A program made the position numbers and the translations under genes. Below the pieces are notes generated by a model. It was not told the origin of the DNA. It saw nothing but the letters and a program-made list of their open reading frames with translations, and ran no database searches. A stretch of DNA of 6,116 nt from Candidatus Brockarchaeota archaeon (GTDB taxonomy: Archaea > Thermoproteota > EX4484-205 > DTQO01): NCBI GenBank assembly GCA_017601265.1, contig JAFNJA010000117.1, positions 1-6,116 of the forward strand, read 5' to 3'. Shown here piece after piece: positions 1 through 6,116 of this stretch (its first letter is position 1; every line of letters starts with the position of its first letter).

Positions 1-486
1 GAGGTAGCGAAAAAGACGTACAGAAGGTTCCAAGAGGAGGGGTTGGTGACTCCAAAGGCGATATTGGAAGCCGGATGGGACAGGCTCGTCGAGGTCTTGG
101 ATTCTGGCGGGTACGTAAGGTACGATTTCTCCACGGCCTCGAACCTGTTAGATGTATCGAAGGCTTTGCTTGAGAAGTACGGGAATTTGGAGCGCGTCCA
201 CGAAAAATCCAGATCGCCGGAGCACCTGGAGAGGCTTCTAGAGGAGTTCAAGGGGATAGGGCCTGTCGGGGTGAACATATTCTTGAGGGAACTCAGGGGG
301 ATATGGAGGAATGCGGATCCTAAACCTTCAAGCCTCGCGGTCGAGGTTGCGCGCAGGCTCCGCGTGAAGGACGTGAAGGGAGTCGAGTCTCAGCTCGTCA
401 GGATCAACTTGGAATTCTGCAAGAAAGGGGCTTGCAAAATTTGCCCGGTCAGCGAGGTTTGCTTCCGGAAGGTGAAAAAACGCTAG
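1..486 (+). CDS. Endonuclease III-like (HhH-GPD) DNA glycosylase homologue, 5'-partial
   Basis: The reading frame is open from the window edge, giving 161 visible residues (numbered from position 1), and ends at TAG 484-486. Seen: a helix-hairpin-helix with the core GIGPVG (residues 85-90), a following FLREL helix, and four C-terminal cysteines (140, 145, 148, 154) spaced C-x4-C-x2-C-x5-C. These are hallmarks of the endonuclease III superfamily, whose members excise damaged or mismatched bases; the cysteines probably hold a [4Fe-4S] cluster. Odd points: the hairpin lysine that gives Nth its lyase activity is replaced by Val89, and the first cysteine spacing is x4 rather than the usual x6. Asp106 (ADP) is the nearest candidate for the catalytic aspartate. 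The family is longer at the N-terminus and residues 1-15 read as normal coding sequence, so the real start is probably upstream. However, GTG at 46 has a GAGGAGG about 5 bases before it and cannot be excluded. The lesion repaired is unknown. Confidence 0.75.
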   Translation, partial: EVAKKTYRRFQEEGLVTPKAILEAGWDRLVEVLDSGGYVRYDFSTASNLLDVSKALLEKYGNLERVHEKSRSPEHLERLLEEFKGIGPVGVNIFLRELRGIWRNADPKPSSLAVEVARRLRVKDVKGVESQLVRINLEFCKKGACKICPVSEVCFRKVKKR

Positions 487-493
487 GATTCGC

Positions 494-520
494 GATAAAA
501 CCCGAAGGGAACGCTTATAT
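494..520 (+). promoter_or_regulatory. Archaeal promoter (TATA box) for the FtsX-type permease gene
   Basis: The sequence CTTATAT at 514-520 matches the archaeal TATA box and is preceded by a purine-rich stretch (GAAGGGAA, 504-511) that could act as the B-recognition element. With the usual spacing of about 26 bases from box centre to start, transcription would begin near 543-544. That gives a leader of about 15 bases before the TTG start at 559. A weaker A/T stretch (GATAAAA, 494-500) lies upstream and could be a secondary box. The site lies in the 72-base gap after the glycosylase gene, so the permease is probably transcribed independently. This is inferred from motif and spacing only. Confidence 0.5.
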
Positions 521-548
521 CTCGCGGACCGGACAAAGCCAAAGCGAC

Positions 549-552
549 GGAG
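549..552 (+). promoter_or_regulatory. Shine-Dalgarno site that supports the TTG start at 559
   Basis: GGAG lies six bases before TTG 559, a normal ribosome-binding distance. It is 15 bases before ATG 568 and 27 before ATG 580, neither of which has its own purine-rich site. An in-frame TAA at 553-555 blocks any further upstream start. This favours TTG 559, although all three starts leave a working signal peptide. Confidence 0.45.
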
Positions 553-558
553 TAAAGT

Positions 559-3500
559 TTGGGCTTCATGCCTCTTGGGATGAATCTCGGCTTCTGCAAG
601 GCTCGAAAACCTATCCTCGTTTCCGCTTTCGTCGTCGCCGCGCTATTAGCCTTCAACGTTCAGGGCGCGATCGCCCAAGAAGGTTGGACAATAGCCGGTT
701 GCGTCTTGGACGCCTCGACTGGAATGCCTTTGGAAGGGGCGATAGTGCGCCTCGTTGGCTGGCGGTGGAACAGGGGCAGGTTCGACATCGTCCTTAGGAC
801 GGATTCATCGGGATACTACAACGCGAACCTCCGATGGGGGTATTACTGGGTTTTGGCGTACGCTGACGACCCGGAGACCGCGGGCATGGATTTCGTTCCG
901 GGAATCATGGAATTGGACCTGAGGGACCGCGAAAGCTCTCTGGCCGAGGATAGGATAGCCGCAAACTTCGAACTCGTGCCGGGAGCGTCGGTCATCCTGA
1001 CCGGTTTGCCGGAATTCGTGGAGGTTGGCGGGGTTCCCGAGGGCATCCAGTACGGGACCTACGTCGTCGAGAGCAGGTACAGCTCCTTGCTGCGGAGCAG
1101 GTCGCTCGTGTCCTTTTCACCCCAGGTGTGGGCAGTGCTCGGCTTGGAGTACGGCCACATCATAGCGGCTTCAGATTCCGAGCTTTATCCGATCGTCCGG
1201 TCTTCTTACGGCAACATCGTGGTGGACAACGAGGGATTCCCTTTCAGGTTCCAGCAAGGGAGCAAAACGGTGCTCGACATAAGCAAAGCGGTGATGGAGA
1301 GGAACGTGGCCTTCGTCAGAGACAGGCTGACGTCAACTTGGCTGATGGCCAACGAGCTCTCGGTGAACGGTATCGACGTCGGACCGGAATTCGACGACTT
1401 GGACACCGCTTTCGACCTGCTGGACTCGGCGAGATCGGAGCTGCAGGAGGGCATGTATTCCCAATGCTTCATCGATCTCAGGGCGGCTCACATAATACGC
1501 GAGGACGTCCAGCAAAAAACTTTGGCCATACGGGCGGATACGACCTTCTCGCCCATCCCACTGTCGTTCCTCTTGGTCCTTTGCGGCTTCGGCTTGGCCA
1601 GCGTTTTCGTCGAAAACAACGCGCTGAGGATCTGCGTTGGAGCATTGATCGGCTCGATTTTCCTCGGTTTCTACTACTACATCTCGCCCGGGTGGAGGCT
1701 TACCGAACCGACCGCGCTTTTCGCGTCCTGCGCCGCCGCGGCGTCCGTGGCTGTCGGCCTTGCCCTATTGCTTCCGGCGATCAAGAGGGACGTGGTGACA
1801 CAATCGGGAGTGGCGCTCGCGTCCAACTTGACGTCGACTTTCTCGCTAGCGACGAGGAACCTGAAGAGGAGGAGGATGAGGTCGCTGCTCGTGCTTGCCT
1901 CGATACTTACGCTCGTTTTCGGATTCACGGTATTCACTTCTTTCCAGATAAAGTCGGCAGTCGGTTCCGGAAGGCCGTCTTCATCGTACCCGAGGGGAAA
2001 ACCCCCTGTCGGCCTGATGGTGGTCCCCCCGCCTGGCCCTTCGGAAGCTTCTGGCTTGCCATCCTCGATGGTGGAAGGCTTGAGGGCCGATCCTCTCGTG
2101 GCATCGGTCGCCCCCAAGACCGAAAGCAGCCCCGATTACATGGAAGCCCAGATCATCAGCGAGAGCGGAGAGAACATAACGATAAGGGGCGTCATTGGGT
2201 TTTCCGCCGACGAGGTGAAGATGAACGCCATAGACGCGTCGATAGTGGAGGGGCACTACATGGAAGAGGCGGAAAAGGCGATCCTGATATCCGCCAGAGC
2301 CGCGGAACGGATCCGCGTCAAGCCTGGAGACAAGGTGAGGTTGAGCTGGGTAACGGGCTCGGGGGTCCCAGCAACGGAAAGCTTCATGGTGGCCGGGATT
2401 TTCGACGACCTCATATTCGAGCAGTTTGTGGACCTTGACGGTCAGCCGATAAGGCCCTACACGCTCATGAACCACGAAAGGGCCTACATGAGCGCCGATA
2501 GCGTGGTCGTCTTAAACTGGCAAGAACTCTTGAGGCTTGGCTTGGGCAAGCTGACCAGGATAAACGTACAGGCGAGGAGCGCCGAGGACGTCTCGGACCT
2601 TGCGGTCCAGTTGGTGGGCAAGTGGCGTTACTTCGTCTACGCTTCTGACGGGAAGGAGATCAAGCTGTTCTACTACAGGAGGGATCCGACGCTTTCTGGC
2701 GGCTCCGCGATACCGATGCTGCTGGCAATGGTGGGGTTGAACGTCCTGGCCTGCACCTTGAACGCCGTCTACGAAAGGAGGAAGGAGATAGCGACGCTCT
2801 CCCTTGTCGGGCTCAACCCCTCGCAAATCAGCTACATATTCATAGCCGAGGCCGGTCTCGTGGCCTTCATAGGCGGGGTCGTAGGATACCTGCTGGGCAT
2901 CGGGGGGCCCAGGCTTCTGCTCAGCCTCGGGGGGCCCGGGTTCCTGACCGAGAAGGTGTCCTGGACTTGGAGCGTGGCCGTAATTCTGATGGCGATGTTC
3001 GTGTCGGTAGCGGCGTCCGTGCTTCCCGCGATCAAGGCTTCCACCATAGCAACCCCGAAGCTTCCTCTCAAGTGGAAGCTCGACTACCTGCCGGCCGCGA
3101 AGGACACGTGGCTTCTCCACATACCACAACTGATATCCTACATAGAGCTCAGGCACTTCGTCAGGTTCGTCCAAGGGCAGTTCGAGGAGCTGCAGCGCCT
3201 CCGCACCATACCGGAGAAGATGGAGATGATTGACATGGTCGAGGAATCCGACCACGAGAAGGAAGTGAGGAAACTTATCTTCGCGCACAGCTTCGCCCAG
3301 GAGGGCTCGAGGGCCTTCAGGACCGAGAACGAGCTGATCGCCACGAGGAGCAAAGGCTTGTCGACGTACTCCCTCGACCTGGCCATCAGGATAACCATGA
3401 TCTACAATTACGAACCGATGGAGGTCGTCAAAAAGACGGCTTCCGCGATCCGGAGGCTCATGCTCAAGTGGACGGCGACGCCGTCTTCGGAAAGGTGGGG

Positions 3501-4158
3501 CGAACAAGCCGAGCTTGTGCAAGTCGATAACCTGAGCGTCGCCTCGGAAGGAAAGGCTCTGGTTAGGGGCGTGAGCTTCGACGTCATGAGGGGCGAAATC
3601 ATGGGCGTTGCGGGGGAAGGCAGGAGGGCGCTGATACTGGCGGTAGCCGGAATGATCAAACCTTCAGGCGGGGCCGTTTTCATGCGCGGCATCGACACCT
3701 ACAGCAGGAGGGAGGAGGTAAGGAAATCGATCGGCCTCCTGCTCAAAGGCGCGGAGCCCTACGAGTACCTGACCCCGAGGGAGAATCTGAAGTTCTTGGC
3801 CAAGCTCGAGGGAAAAAGCGACGTGAACAAGCTCGTCGAAGATATAATGGAGAGGTGCGGCATCAAGCAGCGAGCGGACGAGAAGACTTCGAGCCTAAAG
3901 CGCGGCGACAGGAGGAGGTTGGCGATAGCCCAAGCCATCATCAACAAGCCCCAGCTGCTCTTGCTCGAGGATCCGTTGGCGGATTTGGACGTGGACGAAG
4001 CGAATGGGGTTGTGGCGCTGCTGAATTACTTGAGCCGGTTTGAGGGCGTGACCGCAATATGCACGGGCAGGAACGAGGACGAATTGCGGTTTTGCAACAG
4101 GATCTTGTTTTTGGACAAGGGATCGGAGATCGCGATCGTCAAAAGAAGAGAAGGGTAG
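559..4158 (+). CDS. FtsX/MacB-type permease with large ectodomain and fused degenerate ABC-ATPase domain
   Basis: An uninterrupted 1199-residue protein. Residues 1-39 are a signal peptide (basic KARK, hydrophobic core, cleavage likely after AIA at 37-39). Residues 43-145 resemble a carboxypeptidase-regulatory or SpaA-like beta-sandwich (GCVLDASTGMPLEGA, then TDSSGYY). Residues 146-332 are further extracellular sequence ending in amphipathic helices (about 288-325). Three membrane helices follow at about 333-351, 357-376 and 385-407. The FtsX core begins with ATRNLKRRR and a helix at 442-461, continues with a MacB-like extracellular domain (about 466-712), and ends with helices at 717-737, 758-785 and 801-827. 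The typical cytoplasmic loop YERRKEIATLSLVGLNPSQI (738-757) joins the first two of these. Seven helices place the N-terminus outside and the C-terminus inside, and the positive residues fit this. Residues 838-980 are a mostly helical linker. Residues 985-1199 have an ABC-ATPase fold with altered Walker A (GVAGEGRRA, 1016-1024), signature (LKRGD, 1113-1117), Walker B end (LLLLEDP, 1133-1139), Q-loop (Lys1063 region) and H-loop (Gly1170). FtsX/MacB proteins transmit ATPase motion across the membrane; substrate and partner are unknown here. Start: TTG 559 (alternatives ATG 568, 580). Confidence 0.85.
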   Translation: MGFMPLGMNLGFCKARKPILVSAFVVAALLAFNVQGAIAQEGWTIAGCVLDASTGMPLEGAIVRLVGWRWNRGRFDIVLRTDSSGYYNANLRWGYYWVLAYADDPETAGMDFVPGIMELDLRDRESSLAEDRIAANFELVPGASVILTGLPEFVEVGGVPEGIQYGTYVVESRYSSLLRSRSLVSFSPQVWAVLGLEYGHIIAASDSELYPIVRSSYGNIVVDNEGFPFRFQQGSKTVLDISKAVMERNVAFVRDRLTSTWLMANELSVNGIDVGPEFDDLDTAFDLLDSARSELQEGMYSQCFIDLRAAHIIREDVQQKTLAIRADTTFSPIPLSFLLVLCGFGLASVFVENNALRICVGALIGSIFLGFYYYISPGWRLTEPTALFASCAAAASVAVGLALLLPAIKRDVVTQSGVALASNLTSTFSLATRNLKRRRMRSLLVLASILTLVFGFTVFTSFQIKSAVGSGRPSSSYPRGKPPVGLMVVPPPGPSEASGLPSSMVEGLRADPLVASVAPKTESSPDYMEAQIISESGENITIRGVIGFSADEVKMNAIDASIVEGHYMEEAEKAILISARAAERIRVKPGDKVRLSWVTGSGVPATESFMVAGIFDDLIFEQFVDLDGQPIRPYTLMNHERAYMSADSVVVLNWQELLRLGLGKLTRINVQARSAEDVSDLAVQLVGKWRYFVYASDGKEIKLFYYRRDPTLSGGSAIPMLLAMVGLNVLACTLNAVYERRKEIATLSLVGLNPSQISYIFIAEAGLVAFIGGVVGYLLGIGGPRLLLSLGGPGFLTEKVSWTWSVAVILMAMFVSVAASVLPAIKASTIATPKLPLKWKLDYLPAAKDTWLLHIPQLISYIELRHFVRFVQGQFEELQRLRTIPEKMEMIDMVEESDHEKEVRKLIFAHSFAQEGSRAFRTENELIATRSKGLSTYSLDLAIRITMIYNYEPMEVVKKTASAIRRLMLKWTATPSSERWGEQAELVQVDNLSVASEGKALVRGVSFDVMRGEIMGVAGEGRRALILAVAGMIKPSGGAVFMRGIDTYSRREEVRKSIGLLLKGAEPYEYLTPRENLKFLAKLEGKSDVNKLVEDIMERCGIKQRADEKTSSLKRGDRRRLAIAQAIINKPQLLLLEDPLADLDVDEANGVVALLNYLSRFEGVTAICTGRNEDELRFCNRILFLDKGSEIAIVKRREG

Positions 4159-4161
4159 TTG

Positions 4162-4174
4162 GCGGGGTTCCCGC
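4162..4174 (+). repeat. Short GC hairpin just after the permease stop codon
   Basis: GCGGG (4162-4166) and CCCGC (4170-4174) form a perfect 5-bp stem with a 3-base loop, starting four bases after the permease TAG. No T-run follows directly. It could shield the mRNA 3' end or be chance in GC-rich sequence. Confidence 0.3.
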
Positions 4175-4179
4175 GATCA

Positions 4180-4222
4180 AAGGCGAGCGCGCGGTTGCTC
4201 CGTTACTCTCGCCTTCATTTTT
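4180..4222 (+). terminator. Probable transcription terminator of the permease gene
   Basis: AAGGCGAG (4180-4187) and CTCGCCTT (4208-4215) are a perfect 8-bp inverted repeat around a 20-base loop, and the second arm is followed at once by CATTTTT (T5 at 4218-4222). The stretch before the T-run is pyrimidine-rich. A T-run is the main element of archaeal intrinsic termination; the hairpin may add stability. It lies about 20-65 bases after the permease stop and points towards the convergent transporter gene, where a stop to transcription would be expected. The loop is long and the T-run short, so this is moderate evidence. Confidence 0.45.
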
Positions 4223-4309
4223 GACGAAGTTCGAACCTTGGTTTGCCCCTTGGATCCCATTTGCTAGGTTGGTTGATGTAAATCGCCTCGAGCTCTTCAA
4301 GCCTCCTTC

Positions 4310-4330
4310 AGGCGCAACTCGTTTGCGCCT
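4310..4330 (-). repeat. Perfect hairpin at the 3' end of the transporter gene
   Basis: AGGCGCAA (4310-4317) and TTGCGCCT (4323-4330) form an 8-bp perfect stem with a 5-base loop. The last base of the stem is also the final base of the transporter's stop codon (TGA, 4332-4330 on the minus strand), so the stem-loop begins exactly where translation ends. On the minus strand no T-run follows, so it does not look like a standard terminator. A 3'-end stabilising or processing structure is possible. Confidence 0.4.
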
Positions 4331-6116
4331 CAAAATGGCACGAAGAACCTTAGAACCAGTACTGCCCCTCCAACCAGGCCAATTATGGTGAAGCCAGCCA
4401 CGAAGCCCGAGGCGAACGGCACGCCGTAATTTTCATAAGCCTTGCTTCCGCCTATCCTCAGGGTCAAGCTCTTCGCGACCCAAGCCACGAAGAACGTCGT
4501 CCAAAGGCCAGCTAGCAGTTCCCATTCCTCGGTTGCGATGAAGAGGCCGATCGGCTCAAATGGAAACCAAATGTATCTTGCGTGGAGGACTCCGAGCAAG
4601 ATAGCTATCAAGAAGCCAGCCAGGGCTTGGGGCCAGAAAGGCGAAGGTCCAGGGTCCGTGGCCGCGCTCTCGGCGCTAGCCCAACCGTCTATGTAGCTCG
4701 TGCCGACGAAAGGCGCGATCCCAGGCAGCGAGGACCAACCGAAAGCTGACGTTGCCCATATGAAGCTGATGTTGGCCACGAATGGCGCGATAACGACGGC
4801 CAACAAGACGACCTTGTAGAGGCTCTTCGGGCTCACGCCAGTCAGGTTGGCCATCTTGTAGGATGAAAAGCCGCCAACGAAGCCCGCTCCGAATCCTTTG
4901 CATAAGCCTTGGCAGAAGGGATACCTGGTCAACCCGGCTACGGAGACCATCCACTCCCTAGTCATTGGTTCCGGCGGAACGTCTCCGAAGTAGAGCTTCA
5001 TGATAACGGTCCCGGAGTGCCCGCTCGTTGGAAAGCCCACTCCCACCAAACCGAATACCATGATTGCTACGAACATCCATATTGTCCCAGTGACCACCAT
5101 GAGAATTGCCGGAACGACCGTTACGCCGCTCGCCATGCAAAGCGAGACGAGCGCCACGAACGATGCAGCCAAAACCGCATAGCTGTTCCTGTAGCTCATG
5201 GGCTCGCCGGACTCGATCTCTTTGATCCTCTCAGGCGGCATCCTGCCAAAGGCCGCCTCCAGAGTCTCGATGACGTAACCCCTGTGGAGGAGGAGGTACA
5301 TGGCCAAGATTCCAAGGACCATGCCTACATCCGAAAATGCGACGAACCTGAACGGTTCCGCCTTCCACAGTGTCTCGGTACCGCACCAGACCCTCCCGCA
5401 GCTGTCCATGGCCGGCAGACCGGTGTAGTAACCCAAAGCAAAGGCCACCTGAACTAAGGCGGCCATGACAAGGGTCCAGAACCAGACGTTGAAGCTTATG
5501 GTCAGGGGCACCAAGTAAGCTATGGCTGCGTATATCGGGTGCTTCTGATAACCCGCTATGCCCAAGATAGCTGCCAAAGGGGAGGTCGACGGGACCCACA
5601 TCGCTCCCGTAAGGCACATGTTGGTGCGCCACCCATAGAGATCTGGAAACCACGGGAAGGCGTAGGTCATGAAGAGGGGGAACTGGACGATTATGCCGAC
5701 CATCATGCCCAAAAGGAATGGCCTTCCCAAACGCTGGAGGAAAGTTCTTCTCCCATCTGAGGGCGCGAACCTAGAAATTATTTCGTATCCAACCATGACT
5801 TGGGGGAAGGGGAGTTTTTCGATATCGATCCACGTCCTTCTGAAGATGTTAGCTAGCGTTGCGGTGAAAACCCCGAAAGCGGCGAACAGGGACCCCCAGT
5901 AAAGGATGTTTGGAAGCCAGTCGCCCCAAGCGATCGGCTGCCCACCCGATATTACCTGTTGCACCACCTCGCTGCTCGGGGCCCAGAACGAAGGCCAAAA
6001 TTGTTCAGCCAAAACCGGGTTTGAATTCCTGTCACTCAACATTGATGTGTACCAATCGACTATGGGAAAGCCGTCAATCACCCCGACGTACCCCATCGTA
6101 GACGCTATGGCGAATA
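4330..6116 (-). CDS. OPT-superfamily membrane transporter (DUF6785/DUF6784-like), 5'-partial
   Basis: The frame runs from the window edge at 6116 to TGA at 4332-4330. The first in-frame ATG (6096-6094) is preceded by six open hydrophobic or small residues (FAIAST), so the true start is beyond the window; about 594 residues are visible. Numbering from that ATG, I count roughly 11-13 hydrophobic segments, among them 62-85, 128-148, 187-223, 255-271, 305-350, 428-450, 490-508, 526-544 and 562-583. The segment RYIWFPFEPIGLFIA (507-521) recalls the conserved WWPxHPxGYALA-type motif of DUF6784, and GFPTSGHSGTVIMKLYFGD (354-372) reads like a conserved re-entrant or substrate-site segment. The OPT superfamily imports peptides or metal chelates, but the substrate of this archaeal branch is not established and is not assigned here. 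A Cys pair (233, 238) lies in the loop after the 205-223 helix. The gene is convergent with the permease, and its promoter is outside the window. Confidence 0.7.
   Translation of the reverse strand, partial: FAIASTMGYVGVIDGFPIVDWYTSMLSDRNSNPVLAEQFWPSFWAPSSEVVQQVISGGQPIAWGDWLPNILYWGSLFAAFGVFTATLANIFRRTWIDIEKLPFPQVMVGYEIISRFAPSDGRRTFLQRLGRPFLLGMMVGIIVQFPLFMTYAFPWFPDLYGWRTNMCLTGAMWVPSTSPLAAILGIAGYQKHPIYAAIAYLVPLTISFNVWFWTLVMAALVQVAFALGYYTGLPAMDSCGRVWCGTETLWKAEPFRFVAFSDVGMVLGILAMYLLLHRGYVIETLEAAFGRMPPERIKEIESGEPMSYRNSYAVLAASFVALVSLCMASGVTVVPAILMVVTGTIWMFVAIMVFGLVGVGFPTSGHSGTVIMKLYFGDVPPEPMTREWMVSVAGLTRYPFCQGLCKGFGAGFVGGFSSYKMANLTGVSPKSLYKVVLLAVVIAPFVANISFIWATSAFGWSSLPGIAPFVGTSYIDGWASAESAATDPGPSPFWPQALAGFLIAILLGVLHARYIWFPFEPIGLFIATEEWELLAGLWTTFFVAWVAKSLTLRIGGSKAYENYGVPFASGFVAGFTIIGLVGGAVLVLRFFVPF

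Noticed and set aside
432..797. Frame bridging the glycosylase end and the permease start
   Set aside because: It overlaps both real genes out of frame, crosses the promoter region, and encodes no recognisable motif.
1128..2438. Overlapping plus-strand frame of 436 codons inside the permease gene
   Set aside because: Arg/Gly-rich low-complexity translation, no start signal, and wholly inside a frame with signal peptide, helices and FtsX motifs.
2901..2937. Direct repeat CGGGGGGCCC, two copies 27 bases apart
   Set aside because: Both copies encode Gly-Gly-Pro in the loop before the last FtsX helix; this is explained by protein sequence and codon choice.
2512..3522. Long antisense open frame (336 codons) opposite the permease gene
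   Set aside because: Its translation is rich in Arg, Pro, His and Gly with no recognisable domain, and it mirrors the codon positions of a clearly real gene; this is a GC-driven shadow.
4128..4137. Palindrome GATCGCGATC near the end of the permease gene
   Set aside because: It is coding sequence for Glu-Ile-Ala-Ile-Val; a single short palindrome with no second copy or context suggesting a binding site.
3511..4155. Reading the altered ATPase domain as a frameshifted or decaying pseudogene
   Set aside because: The frame is intact to a natural stop, codon use matches the rest of the gene, and the structural (non-catalytic) parts of the fold are well preserved.

Overview
The window looks archaeal, probably from a thermophilic lineage of the Thermoproteota or a relative. 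Three things suggest this: a TATA-box promoter just upstream of a short leader, AGG/AGA and ATA codons used heavily at moderately high GC, and an OPT-related transporter of a type I associate with such archaea. The exact lineage cannot be read from the sequence. I saw no RNA gene, mobile element or CRISPR array.

Layout: (1) Positions 1-486 (+) hold the 3' part of an endonuclease III-like (HhH-GPD) DNA glycosylase homologue whose start lies outside the window. (2) Positions 487-558 form a short intergenic promoter region with a TATA box and a Shine-Dalgarno site. (3) Positions 559-4158 (+) hold one intact 1199-residue membrane protein. It has a signal peptide, a large extracellular region, three extra membrane helices, an FtsX/MacB-type permease core, a cytoplasmic linker, and a C-terminal ABC-ATPase fold in which nearly every nucleotide-handling motif is altered. 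(4) Positions 4159-4329 lie between convergent genes and contain three small inverted repeats, one followed by a T-run. (5) Positions 4330-6116 (-) hold most of an OPT-superfamily (DUF6785/DUF6784-like) membrane transporter whose N-terminus is outside the window.

The three genes do not form an obvious pathway. The repair gene and the permease share a strand, but the permease appears to have its own promoter. The transporter is convergent and so transcribed separately. The most interesting object is the permease: a mechanotransmission-type (FtsX/MacB) membrane protein covalently joined to what looks like a dead ABC ATPase. No active ATPase partner is encoded in the window, so how it is energised or regulated is an open question.
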